Shown: positions 9,356 to 18,180 of the stretch, one piece after another
How positions within the stretch are numbered: the first letter of the stretch is position 1
Layout of the letters: every line of letters begins with the position of its first letter
Source of the DNA: Xanthomonas translucens pv. translucens DSM 18974
GTDB taxonomy: Bacteria; Pseudomonadota; Gammaproteobacteria; Xanthomonadales; Xanthomonadaceae
DNA length: 43,393 nucleotides
NCBI RefSeq assembly: GCF_000331775.1
Contig: NZ_CAPJ01000222.1
Location: 1-43,393 of the forward strand
Reading direction: 5' to 3'
Notes under the pieces: generated by a model
The model's input: only the letters and a program-made list of their open reading frames with translations
Database searches by the model: none
Told to the model about the DNA's origin: nothing
Program-made: the position numbers and the translations under genes

Positions 9356-9381
9356 TTCGTGGCCGGACCTGCCCCATTCGC
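9356..9381 (+). promoter_or_regulatory. Imperfect PIP-like element close to the effector start
   Basis: TTCGT and TTCGC separated by 16 rather than 15 nt, ending 85 bp before the effector ATG. A CAAGGT that fits YANNRT follows after 25 nt, shorter than the usual 30-32. It could be chance or a secondary HrpX site. Confidence 0.25.
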
Positions 9382-9466
9382 CCCTTGGCATCCATGCGAT
9401 GAACACCAAGGTTCGCCAGGCATGTGATCTGGTTGCTTGTCCGGTTTCATGACGCGGTGTTGAGAA

Positions 9467-12400
9467 ATGACTACATTAAAAATCCTTCTCGGAAGCTCGT
9501 CTGCTCCCCCGTCTCCTGTTAAGGAGGCGCCGCAGGCAGCCAGTGACGACGGCGCTGGACCGAGCGCTCCGGCCGAATCCCTGCCTGCGGCCCTGCTCAC
9601 GGCCCGGCCCAGCCGCACATCGCCCGTGCGCGCCGGCCAGCCGCCTTTGTACGTGCGCACCCAGTCCACGCCCGGCGGCCGACGCGCACGCGTGTGCGCC
9701 GGCAGCCCCGACACGCAGCAGGTTGCGCTTGCGATGGATGAGTGGATGGAGCGTCGTCCGCCTGTCCAAGGCGAATCCAGCCTGGGCAACGGCGGCATGC
9801 TGCTGCGTTATGCCGCCGATCCGCAGAAACCTTCGGCGCCACGCAACGAAGCGTTTTTCATGTCGCATCCTGGCCTGCTGGTCGCCGCGCTGACGGTGGA
9901 TCCGCAGCTCGAGGCGCAGGCCGGCGGGCCGCCGAGCGCCGAGCGCGTCGCCGCCCAGCTCGCGGCGCCGCCGATCGGCATGCTGACCGACATCTGGCAG
10001 GACGCGGACGGCAGCGCCTTCATCGAACGCGCCGGCCATCTGCACCTGGCCGGCGCGGATGGCCGCTGGACGCCTCTGCGTGCGTTAGTCATGCGCAATG
10101 CGCCGACGCTGCAAATGATCGGCCGGCAAGCCGACGGCGCCGTTTACGTGCACGACGGCCGGCAGCTATGGCGCGCGCACGCGACAATGGCATCGGCGGC
10201 GCCGATTGCGCAGATCCCTCCTGGCAGCGTGGTCCGCGTCGATGCCAATGGCGCGGCGCAGGAGTTGCACGATGGCTGTCTGACATCGCATGCCACGAAC
10301 ACGCCCAGTCGCACAGTGGAACTGTGGCGACCCAGGGCCGCAGGCCCAGGATTCGAACCCAGCCCGGCGATGCCGGTCGATCTGCTGCCGCTGCCCGGTG
10401 GGATCGGTGACGAGGCGCTGATCCTGGATGACAAGGGGCGTGTCTACCACGCCGATCTGAGCGGTAGCGGTTCCATCCAGGCACAGCGGCTGGAGTTGCC
10501 CAAAGGCAGGCAGCACCAGGACGGTTGGGTGGTCACCCGCATGGGGCTGGCCGCCGACGACACCGTGCATTTGTTGCTGGAAAACGAACAAGGGCGCCGT
10601 GCGGTGCTGCAGCGCCCGCCAGGGCAGGACGTCTTCTCCCCGGCGTACCTGCTCGACCAGCCGATGCTGCTGATCCGCGCCGACGGTCTGCACGCGCCGG
10701 CGGACAGCGAGGTGAGCGAGCCGGTCCTGCTCGATGGCCACGCGCGCCTGGGCCATATCGATGGCGTTCTGCACTATCAGGCTGCGCCCGGGCAACCGTG
10801 GACGCGGCCGACCGGGGACGGCGGCGCACCGTTGACCGACTTGGATGTCCTGCAGACCAGTCCCTTCGGTTTCATAGACCGGCGTTCGGCCTTTGCACTG
10901 CTGAAAGGGAAACGGCAACTGGTCGAACTGAAACTGAACGGGCGCACCACTTGGTTGCCCGCACATCCCGCACCCAGCACGCCCTCCGGCGGACCACTGG
11001 CGGTCGTTCCCGATCGCGTGCATGTCGACACGCTGCATCTGGCGGACTTCGATGAGCCGGTGCAGCAGCTGGCGGTGGACATCGACCAGACATTGGCGGT
11101 CCTGTCCGAAAACAATACCTTGCATCTCATTCCGCCGGGACAGCCCGCGCTTGAACTGAAAGGGCTGCAGCTTCCGATGGCGATCGCGATCGGACTGGAT
11201 GGCCACCTGCACGTGCTCGACCACGTCGACGGTGTCGGCCCACAGCTGAAGCGGCATGTGGCCGATCACACTTGGCACGAAGTGGCGTTGATCCTGCCAT
11301 CGGAAGAGCCGCCGACATCGCTGCGCAGCACGCGAACCGGGCAGCTACAGCTGCGCATCGGCGAGCGCTGGCATGCACTGCTGCCGTCGATGACGGCCGC
11401 CGACGGCACCCGCCAGGCGTCGCGCGTGGCGCCCGAACCGGCGCCGGAGGAACCCGCCGCCGACGGCACCCAGTCCGGGACCAACGCCATCTTGAATGCA
11501 CGGCAGCCCACCCGCATCAGCACACGGCATCACGATGCCGCCGTGACCAGCACCTTGCTGGGTACCACCTCCAGCGATCCGCTGACCGCGCGCTCCACCG
11601 TGCGCGTGTTTGCCGACACGGCCAAGGCGCAGGCCAGCAGCATGGCCAGAATGCTGGGCGATGCCGCCGTGGCCACCGGTCGCGCCACGGCGCGGTCGGT
11701 GGGTATCGCGCTGCCGCGAACCGCCCAGCAGGTGCGCCTGAGCCGGTTTCGTGGAGATGCCCAGCAGGTGACCAACCGTGCGACCGAACTGTTCGAGCAA
11801 CTGCCGGACTTGGCAGAGGCGCGCATCGCCGCCGCGGTGGGGCCGGTGCAGCCGGAACACTGCGCATTCTCGCCAGCGCAGCGCGATCAGCTGCTGCGCA
11901 TGCGCGAGGCCGAACTCGGCACCTTGCTGCGCGAGCTGCGCAAGATCGGCATCCGCGAGCGCGTGATTGCGCCCGACTTCTCCGCGTTGAAGGACCGCAG
12001 TGCAGCAGCGACGGCGTCCAACGCCAGCTATCGCCTCGCCGAACGCTGGCGCAGCGCGCGGACCGCCGTCTCCACCACGGCCAAGCGTGCCGGCTTGCGC
12101 CACAGCGACGACCTGCTGCCGGCCCTGGATCGCAGCCTGGCGGCACTGGCGGCGGTGGCGGCGGACCAGCCCGAGACGCTGTCCGCGCATGAGGCCGAAC
12201 TCTTGCTCAAAGTGCGCGAGATCAGCGGCCAGTTGAAGGCCGCCGGTGTCTGCCTACCGGCGATTCAACCGGACCCGGCCACCGGCACCGGCGGGGCACG
12301 CCACGCGCTGCGTAGCGCTTGCTTACTCGGCAGCCTGGTCGAGTACGACGCGCTGTTGCGCACCGATACCGTGCCGTCGCTGCAGCAAGCCGAGGAGCGA

Positions 12401-14833
12401 CAGAAGGCGTCCGCGCTGCGCAGCCTGTCCAAGCTAGGCCTGTCGTCCTGGCAGGAACTGGAAGCCTTCGACGATGTCGTAGCCACGTTCCGCGAACAAA
12501 TTGCTACGCCGGGCACGGCGCGCCGGCTGCAATTGCTGAAGAGCCTGGGATTGCCAGCCGATGCGGCTCCTGACGAGATGGCCTCGCGCATGACCGACCT
12601 GCTGCAGGATCTGTTCAACCGCAGCACCTTCTTCTCCGTCGCTTCGAAAGCGGCGGAGTTGCGCGGCGCATTGGGGTATCCGATCTGGGCCCAGATCAAT
12701 CCGATCAACGTAGGCGCCGGCGGCGAAGCCATCCATGCCTTGGGGGTCGAACGCATCGGCGATTCGAAGGACGGCGACGCTGGACTGGTCGCATTCTTCG
12801 TTCGCCACGCCAAAGGCAACCTCTCCGCTACCTCCAGCGTCAAGATCAAACTCGATCCCTTGCTGGTGAGCCTGCCGCTGTACGAAAACAAAGCATCGGG
12901 AACAAAGTCGTCGCTCGGCTGGGGCAGTTCCGCCAGCCTCAGCCTGGGCGGTGCCTACCAGCATGGCGTGGGCGCGGCAGTCATCCTTTCTCCATCCACG
13001 ATCCCCGAATTCGCACGGCTGCTGTTCGACCAGCATGACCCGGACACCAGCAAACTGTTGCGCGCTGGCGTGAACGAAGGCGCGATCGGCCTGGACCTGT
13101 TCGAGACCAACTTCAACGCCAGCACTGCACTGGGCATGCCGGAAGCGGGCCTCAGTGATAGCCGCCAGTATGGCGCGCAGAAGCCTGCCGCCGATCCCGC
13201 GCATCCGCCGGCAACGAGCGCAGCCAATGGGCGCAGTTCCCTCTCCGGGAACCTCTCCACCGGCGCCACTTGGCGAGCGGGCATGCACTGGAGTGAAATG
13301 GAGCTGCATCTGGATCACGCCTGGACCGATATCATCGGCCTGGAGTTCCAGGGACGCGCCGATTTCAGCATGGAGGGCAATCTCAGCCTGAGCGCCGGCG
13401 GTCAAATTTCCAGCGCGTTCGGTGCCGTCTTCCGTAACCTGATCACTGCTTTAACCAATGTCGGCAGCCTGCAGCTGGGCAGCGTTCGCGTGGCGTGCGG
13501 CGATGTACAGCTGCCGCTGGACGCCGCATTGAGTGACGCGCCCGACGGGCCAGTGCTCGGCACTGCCAGCTACAAGCGAACGCTGGATGCCAAAGCGGCA
13601 AGTCCGATCACACCTGCCAGTTGGCAGCACATGGCCGACCTTCTGCGCACGACGTTTCCTGAAGGCGCCGCCGAACTGGATTCGCTGGACTATCCCTTAC
13701 TGCCCAGCGAACGCATCGCCTTTCTCGAACACGTGATAGACCGCGTCCAGGGCGAAGGTGCCCGCACCATCGAAGCGCAAGGAGCGCTGGAGGGCGCGCC
13801 GTTGCGACTGCAGAGTGCACAGGCGCGAGCCGCCACGCGCGAGGCGGCCGGTTCGTTGTGGCATTCGCGCTCGGGAATCAAGCGTGCAATCGTGTTGCAG
13901 CTGCTGCACGAGCTGCGGCAGGAAGAATCGCTTGCCGCACGCCACCGAGCCCGGCTGATTCCAGGCGCACGCGTGGAACTGAACATGTTCGGGCGGGAAT
14001 CGCTGGACAAGGTGGTGACCCATGCGCTCGGTCATTCGGGGCTGGGTTCGAAGATGGGCGACCTTGCCAAGGTGCGCCGGCAAATCAACGGCCTGGACGA
14101 CGTGTTGCGCCGTTTCAAGGATATTCCCTACATCAACCAGGTTCGCTTCGTCTTCGAGATGAGGCCGCAGGCCATGACCGTCATCAACGACGCGCTTGCT
14201 GCCAAGGCGCAGGAAGAGGGCACCGACATGCTGGGAATCTCAACCACAGCGTCCGGGATGGACTGGCGCAGCGTACTCGACAAGACCCGCAACGCCCCGG
14301 ACCTGTACCGCCTCGCCGCGATCGCCGTGCACAATACGGACTCCAACATGGTCGGTCACCAGGTAGGGTTGCCGCTTGTGAACCTGTCCACCAATGCCGG
14401 CACCTCACACCAACTGTTCGAAGCGGAAATCCAGTTCCGTTATGGTCTCTATGACCAGCTGCAGGGCGCCGAAGTGCTGGAAGCGGGCGGTCGCGCGCTG
14501 CAGCAACGCTTGCAGCTGGACGGTACCCAGGCGATCGGGCGCCAGGCCATCGCGCGGTCGTCGCAGTTCGGCCCGCCTTCTCCGCGCGGCAAGCGCCCAA
14601 GCGATGCAGCATCGAGCACGACATCGCCAGCACGGAGCGACCACTCGCATGCGCAACAACTCGACCCGCAACCGCTGCCGTACTCGCTTCATATGTCGCC
14701 TCGGCACGACCGCATTCAAAGCCCCGAGCTCGAGCCCTATGGAGATGGCGGCCCGGAGGCGCAGGCCGATCGCGAACGCGTCATGGCGGAAATCCACACA
14801 TGGTCTCCCTCCCCGGACCGAACCAGGCGCTGA
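9467..14833 (+). CDS. AvrE-family type III effector (AvrE/DspE/WtsE; XopAM-type superfamily)
   Basis: Huge effector of 1788 residues. AvrE-family proteins are injected into plant cells, where they cause water-soaking and suppress defence; structural work describes a beta-barrel channel. Residues 1-130 are Ser/Pro/Ala rich with no signal peptide, as for a secretion leader. From about residue 170 a segment with LTDIWQ and W-rich propeller-like repeats matches the DspE middle region, running to about residue 640. Two WxxxE motifs are visible, W995-QEL-E999 and W1275-SEM-E1279, as known for this family. The family C-terminal end (IQFRYGLYDQL) is followed by roughly 120 extra Ser/Pro-rich residues. 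The frame opens only at a TGA at 9461-9463, so ATG 9467 is the first start; its ribosome binding site is weak. Compared with DspE, the part before LTDIWQ is about 300 residues shorter. No DspF-type chaperone gene is next to it. Confidence 0.88.
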   Translation: MTTLKILLGSSSAPPSPVKEAPQAASDDGAGPSAPAESLPAALLTARPSRTSPVRAGQPPLYVRTQSTPGGRRARVCAGSPDTQQVALAMDEWMERRPPVQGESSLGNGGMLLRYAADPQKPSAPRNEAFFMSHPGLLVAALTVDPQLEAQAGGPPSAERVAAQLAAPPIGMLTDIWQDADGSAFIERAGHLHLAGADGRWTPLRALVMRNAPTLQMIGRQADGAVYVHDGRQLWRAHATMASAAPIAQIPPGSVVRVDANGAAQELHDGCLTSHATNTPSRTVELWRPRAAGPGFEPSPAMPVDLLPLPGGIGDEALILDDKGRVYHADLSGSGSIQAQRLELPKGRQHQDGWVVTRMGLAADDTVHLLLENEQGRRAVLQRPPGQDVFSPAYLLDQPMLLIRADGLHAPADSEVSEPVLLDGHARLGHIDGVLHYQAAPGQPWTRPTGDGGAPLTDLDVLQTSPFGFIDRRSAFALLKGKRQLVELKLNGRTTWLPAHPAPSTPSGGPLAVVPDRVHVDTLHLADFDEPVQQLAVDIDQTLAVLSENNTLHLIPPGQPALELKGLQLPMAIAIGLDGHLHVLDHVDGVGPQLKRHVADHTWHEVALILPSEEPPTSLRSTRTGQLQLRIGERWHALLPSMTAADGTRQASRVAPEPAPEEPAADGTQSGTNAILNARQPTRISTRHHDAAVTSTLLGTTSSDPLTARSTVRVFADTAKAQASSMARMLGDAAVATGRATARSVGIALPRTAQQVRLSRFRGDAQQVTNRATELFEQLPDLAEARIAAAVGPVQPEHCAFSPAQRDQLLRMREAELGTLLRELRKIGIRERVIAPDFSALKDRSAAATASNASYRLAERWRSARTAVSTTAKRAGLRHSDDLLPALDRSLAALAAVAADQPETLSAHEAELLLKVREISGQLKAAGVCLPAIQPDPATGTGGARHALRSACLLGSLVEYDALLRTDTVPSLQQAEERQKASALRSLSKLGLSSWQELEAFDDVVATFREQIATPGTARRLQLLKSLGLPADAAPDEMASRMTDLLQDLFNRSTFFSVASKAAELRGALGYPIWAQINPINVGAGGEAIHALGVERIGDSKDGDAGLVAFFVRHAKGNLSATSSVKIKLDPLLVSLPLYENKASGTKSSLGWGSSASLSLGGAYQHGVGAAVILSPSTIPEFARLLFDQHDPDTSKLLRAGVNEGAIGLDLFETNFNASTALGMPEAGLSDSRQYGAQKPAADPAHPPATSAANGRSSLSGNLSTGATWRAGMHWSEMELHLDHAWTDIIGLEFQGRADFSMEGNLSLSAGGQISSAFGAVFRNLITALTNVGSLQLGSVRVACGDVQLPLDAALSDAPDGPVLGTASYKRTLDAKAASPITPASWQHMADLLRTTFPEGAAELDSLDYPLLPSERIAFLEHVIDRVQGEGARTIEAQGALEGAPLRLQSAQARAATREAAGSLWHSRSGIKRAIVLQLLHELRQEESLAARHRARLIPGARVELNMFGRESLDKVVTHALGHSGLGSKMGDLAKVRRQINGLDDVLRRFKDIPYINQVRFVFEMRPQAMTVINDALAAKAQEEGTDMLGISTTASGMDWRSVLDKTRNAPDLYRLAAIAVHNTDSNMVGHQVGLPLVNLSTNAGTSHQLFEAEIQFRYGLYDQLQGAEVLEAGGRALQQRLQLDGTQAIGRQAIARSSQFGPPSPRGKRPSDAASSTTSPARSDHSHAQQLDPQPLPYSLHMSPRHDRIQSPELEPYGDGGPEAQADRERVMAEIHTWSPSPDRTRR

Positions 14834-15178
14834 CCGCTGCAGGCCATGCCTGGCCTGGCGTGGCCTGTGGTCGCTGGCCCGCGGTTCGGCTGCTGCCGGG
14901 TGACGTCGCCGCTGGACGCGCCGTCGCCGCGCCCAGCCGATACACGCCGGCCCGGGCCGCCGCGACGGCGCCGACGCCATGAGCACCGGAGCCGCTTCAG
15001 CGGACGGCAAGCCCACACCTGTGCGATCGTGATGCGTCTGCGCAGCCAATCGGGCATGGCGGACGTCCATGCGATGCGGGATGCGGCAGACAGCACTGGC
15101 GCGCGAGCCTGCGCGCGCTTGCCAAGCCGTGGCGGCCACGACACGCTGAGGACCTCGTCGTCCCTGCCAGGAAGACCC
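14834..15178. other. Intergenic stretch without recognisable gene
   Basis: GC-rich sequence between the effector and the broken acetyltransferase gene. The frame of the latter stays open upstream, but its composition looks random and no start with a good ribosome binding site exists before 15179. I saw no clear terminator for the effector. Confidence 0.5.
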
Positions 15179-15721
15179 GTGTCGGCCGTGATCGAAACCG
15201 CGCGCTTGCGTCTGCGCCTGCTGGAACCCGAGCGCGACGCCGCGGCGACGCTGGCGCTGCTCAACGACCCCGGCTTCCTGGCCCAGATCGGCGACCGCGG
15301 CGTGCGCGACGCAGCCCAGGCGCGCAACTACCTCGCTGACGGCACGGTACGCAGCTACACCCAGAACGGCTTCGGCCTGTATGCCCTAGAGCGCCGCGAC
15401 GATGGCGCCTGGCTCGGCATGGCCGGCCTGGTGCTGCGCCGCACCCTGCCTTGCCCGGACCTGGGCTAGGCGCTGTTGCAGCCGTCCCAAGGCCATGGGG
15501 TTGCAGGCGAGGCCGCACGCGCTGTCCTGGCGTACGCGCGAGACACCCTGGCGCTGACGCGCCTGCGCGCGATCGTGGTGCCGGACAACGCGCGCTCGAT
15601 CCGGCTGCTGCAGGCGCTCGGCTTCGCCGCGCAAGGCCGCATGCGGGTCGCGGCCGATGCGCATGAGGTCGCGCTGTACGCACGCGACCTGTCCGCCTCG
15701 AACGAACGACCGGGGGCGTGA
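15179..15721 (+). pseudogene. GNAT-family N-acetyltransferase (RimJ/RimL type) interrupted by an in-frame TAG
   Basis: A GTG at 15179, preceded by AGGAAG four bases upstream, opens a 180-codon frame that reads as a RimJ/RimL-type acetyltransferase. The N-terminal strand is ETARLRLRLLEPERDA; the middle has LERRDDGAWLGMAGLVLR; the acetyl-CoA-binding helix region follows as AGEAARAVLAYARDTL and NARSIRLLQALGFAAQGR. An amber codon at 15467-15469 splits it at codon 97 within DLG-stop-ALLQP. The family usually has Tyr there (GYALL). The frame is the same on both sides, so this is a point nonsense change, not a frameshift. It ends 3 nt before the dinB-type gene and was probably its operon partner. 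Unless the stop is read through, the product lacks the cofactor-binding half. Confidence 0.8.
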
Positions 15722-15724
15722 GCC

Positions 15725-16267
15725 ATGGACGCTCTGGAATCGCTGCAGTTGCTGGCGCGCTACAACCAGTGGATGAACGAGCGGCTGTATGCCGCCGCGG
15801 CGACCCTGCCGGAGCAGGCGGTCGCGCAGCCGCGCGGTGCGTTCTTCGGCTCGTTACTGGGCACACTCAACCACCTGGTGGTGGCCGACACGATCTGGCT
15901 GCAGCGCTTCGCCAAGCACCCGACGCAGTATCCGGCATTGAGCGCAATCGCCGCCGCTCCGATTCCCGCCGCGCTGGATGCACTGCAGGCCACGACCCTG
16001 GCTGCGCTATTGACCCAGCGCCAGACGCTGGACGCCACCATCGCCACCTGGATGACGCAGGTGAGCGCCGCGAACCTGGACATCACGCTGCACTACCGCA
16101 ACACCCGCGGCGACGCTCATCGCCGGCGCTTCGGCGATGTGCTGCTGCATTTCTTCAATCACCAGACCCACCACCGCGGCCAGGCCACCACCCTGCTCAG
16201 CCAGGCCGGCGCGGAAGTGGGCGCGACCGATCTGCTGATGTTGATTGCGCAGATGGAAGTCGAATGA
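15725..16267 (+). CDS. DinB-family four-helix-bundle protein
   Basis: A 180-residue protein of the DinB/YfiT-like putative metalloenzyme superfamily. The signature is an N-terminal ARYNQWMNERLY helix, a helix with His in LNHLVVADTIWLQRF, and a C-terminal HFFNHQTHHRGQ segment. The spaced histidines are the expected metal ligands. Related proteins include thiol-dependent transferases and many of unknown substrate, so no reaction can be named. It starts 3 nt after the stop of the broken acetyltransferase, indicating one transcript. It is complete, and the residues that define the fold look intact. Confidence 0.85.
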   Translation: MDALESLQLLARYNQWMNERLYAAAATLPEQAVAQPRGAFFGSLLGTLNHLVVADTIWLQRFAKHPTQYPALSAIAAAPIPAALDALQATTLAALLTQRQTLDATIATWMTQVSAANLDITLHYRNTRGDAHRRRFGDVLLHFFNHQTHHRGQATTLLSQAGAEVGATDLLMLIAQMEVE

Positions 16268-16361
16268 GGATCGATGCTGCCGGCGGCGCGACAGCAATAC
16301 GCGCTAACGATGGTGGGAGACAGCAAGATCCGCGCGCCCAGCGTCCCCGAGCGGTTGGCAG

Positions 16362-16389
16362 AAAACTCGCCGCATTGCCTTCGGCGAGT
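16362..16389 (-). terminator. Probable intrinsic terminator for yceH
   Basis: On the minus strand, an 8-bp perfect stem ACTCGCCG / CGGCGAGT with a 9-nt loop is followed by TTTTC. It lies about 90 bp beyond the yceH stop and just after the convergent dinB-type gene. The T-tract is short, so efficiency is uncertain. Confidence 0.45.
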
Positions 16390-16478
16390 CGATGCGCGCG
16401 GCCATGATGCCGAAGCGCAAGGCACGCTAGCGACGACGCCAGCCCCCTGCTGCAGCCGCCTCCTGCGTCACGAAGGCG

Positions 16479-17132
16479 CTACGCCGTACCGCTCTGCGCC
16501 TGCAATCCGGCAACGATCTCGCGCAACTCCGCCACCTCGGCCTCCAGCGCCTGCACCCGCGCTTCCAGCTCGTCGTTGCCGGACGCCGCCGGGCGCGCCT
16601 TGAACGACGCCGCCAGCGCCTCCGCATCGATCGGCCCGCCGAGCAGATGCATGTAGCGTTCCTCGCGCTGGCCGCTGGCGCGCGGCAACTGCACCGCCAA
16701 CTGCCGCTGCGCAAGACGCTCCAGCTGGTGCCGCACGTCCTCGGCATCGGCGAACCGCGCCATGCGCTCGGCCCGCGCCAGTAACTCGTTCGCCGTCTGC
16801 GGACCGCGCAGCAACAGCAGCCCGATCAGGATCACCTGCTGCTGGGTCAGATCCAGCGCCGCTGCCAGGCGATGCTCGTAGCGCACCGCGCGCGAAGAGA
16901 ACTGCTGGCGCGCAAGCCCATACCCTTCCAACTGGCGCAGCGCATGCTGCACATCGCCAGGACTCAGCGACAGCACCGGCTCGCGCGAGGTCTTCTGGTT
17001 GGCCGCCACCACCGTCGCATTGACCGTGAGCGGATACGCGTCCGGCGTGGTGGCCTCTTTTTCGATCAGGCAACCGAGCGCACGGGCCTCGACGGCGGAG
17101 AGAACGGGCGGCGGCGGCGCATCGGTCGTCAT
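16479..17132 (-). CDS. yceH: YceH family protein (UPF0502/DUF480)
   Basis: A 217-residue cytoplasmic protein with tandem winged-helix folds. It opens with [16 protein letters not shown] and [20 protein letters not shown], both hallmarks of DUF480. A second winged helix contains [21 protein letters not shown]. The end is a short coiled coil ([20 protein letters not shown]). Function is unknown in the family. The frame could open 14 codons earlier at 17174, but those residues ([14 protein letters not shown]) are not conserved-looking and MTTDAPPPP begins like relatives, so 17132 was chosen. Its upstream region abuts the orphan FhaB cassette. Confidence 0.85.
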   Translation of the reverse strand: MTTDAPPPPVLSAVEARALGCLIEKEATTPDAYPLTVNATVVAANQKTSREPVLSLSPGDVQHALRQLEGYGLARQQFSSRAVRYEHRLAAALDLTQQQVILIGLLLLRGPQTANELLARAERMARFADAEDVRHQLERLAQRQLAVQLPRASGQREERYMHLLGGPIDAEALAASFKARPAASGNDELEARVQALEAEVAELREIVAGLQAQSGTA

Positions 17133-17245
17133 TGCGGGAAACCAGCGGCAGGGGTGGCTAGAATAGCCCGGCATGCGGCAACAGCCGGGATTTTCCTGTC
17201 ACCCTTCCATCCAGGCAGCGTTTGCAACACCATCTTGCCGTCAGA

Positions 17246-18040
17246 TTGACCTGCTGTCGTGCTCTTAGCTGTGCGCGTTCTGTATGGTCTCCAGGGTCAG
17301 ATTGTTGCCAGCCGCCAGCACCACGTCGCCGGTGCCGGCGACCTGCGCACCTTGCAACAGCACGTTGTTGCCGGCCGCGATCTGCACGCTGTCGCCGCTG
17401 AGCGTGGTCGCCACTGCCGTACTGTCGTGCCACTCGTCATGCGTGGTGGTGGTCTTGCTGGACAGGAAGCCCTTTTTCTTCTTCTGCATGTCCTGTTCGG
17501 CGTCGTGCTGCTCCTGCGCGGCCAGCAGGTTGACGTCGTGGCCAGCGGTCACGGCGACGCCGCCAGTCTCGGAATAGACCTGTGCGGCAGTCAGGTTGAC
17601 GTCGTGGCCGGCCTGCAGGGCGATGTCGCTGCCCGCAGTGAAGTCCGTGCCGTGGACGGTCTCGTCGCGGGTGCTGGTGGTCTGCTTGAAGCGTTTGCGC
17701 GTCTCCAGCGTGTCGCTGCTGTCAACCGTGGTCAGCGTGGTGCTGTTGAGGTCGTGGCCGGCGACCACCGCCAGGCCATTGCCCGCGTCAAGCTTGGCTG
17801 CGACCAGGTTGACGTCGTTGCCGGCGCTGAGGATCAGGTTGCCGCCGGCAGTGAGCGCCTGCTGGTCGATGTACTGGGTCGTGGTGGTCGTGGTGACCTT
17901 GGTCTTACCCTGGCGGCTGTGGTCGGTGGTTGTCGTGCTCTCGCCCAGCACCGAGGTCACGTTGAGGTCGTGTCCGGCCGCGGCGATCAGGTCGCCGCCG
18001 GCCTTCACTTCGGCCTGGCAGATGGTGAGGTCGTTTCCGG
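17246..18040 (-). pseudogene. Orphan FhaB/CdiA cassette (duplicate of an internal fhaB segment)
   Basis: Nearly identical to 21463-22258 inside fhaB: the reading frame differs at only about four of 246 residues (for example QYIDQQ versus QDIDQQ). It encodes haemagglutinin repeats such as AGNDVNLVAAKLDAG and VTAGHDVNLLAAQEQHD. It has no signal peptide, promoter or toxin end. At its 3' side a GAA codon has become TAA (17265-17267), one base is lost shortly after, and homology stops at about 17246. At its 5' side homology fades at about 18040. Such fragments downstream of the immunity gene are known from CDI loci as orphan modules that can recombine with the main gene. Here the toxin part is absent, so it is a relic or a recombination substrate. 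Confidence 0.85.
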
Positions 18041-18180
18041 CGAAGCGTAGCCGCAGCCGTCAGTCAACAGATATGGATTTTCATTACATAATTACTGGCC
18101 AAGTAGGCTCGACTTTATATACGGTGATTGATAGCCAGTGGCTTATTCGTTGACTTTCAAGTTGAGGTCGCCCGCTTTAT

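Larger units (their letters stand above)
8164..9466. other. 1.3-kb stretch without a convincing gene, holding the PIP-box promoter
   Basis: Only short, mutually overlapping frames of improbable composition occur here. Bases 8720-8950 are noticeably more AT-rich and contain the PIP box and -10 element. The frame of the AvrE-family gene is closed upstream by stops at 8948, 9149, 9425 and 9461. I recognise no gene or complete insertion sequence between the promoter and the effector start. Confidence 0.55.

Noticed and set aside
8955..9395. A 146-residue minus-strand frame between the PIP box and the effector
   Set aside because: Vaguely transposase-like phrases appear only in pieces and in different frames; there are no terminal repeats or catalytic residues that would support an insertion sequence.
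14849..14885. CAGGC/GCCTG inverted repeat after the effector as a terminator
   Set aside because: Short stem, no T-tract, and many similar chance palindromes in this GC-rich region.
16274..16603. A 109-codon plus-strand frame after the DinB-type gene
   Set aside because: It overlaps the yceH 3' end and terminator, ends in Pro/Arg-rich low-complexity sequence and has no plausible ribosome binding site.
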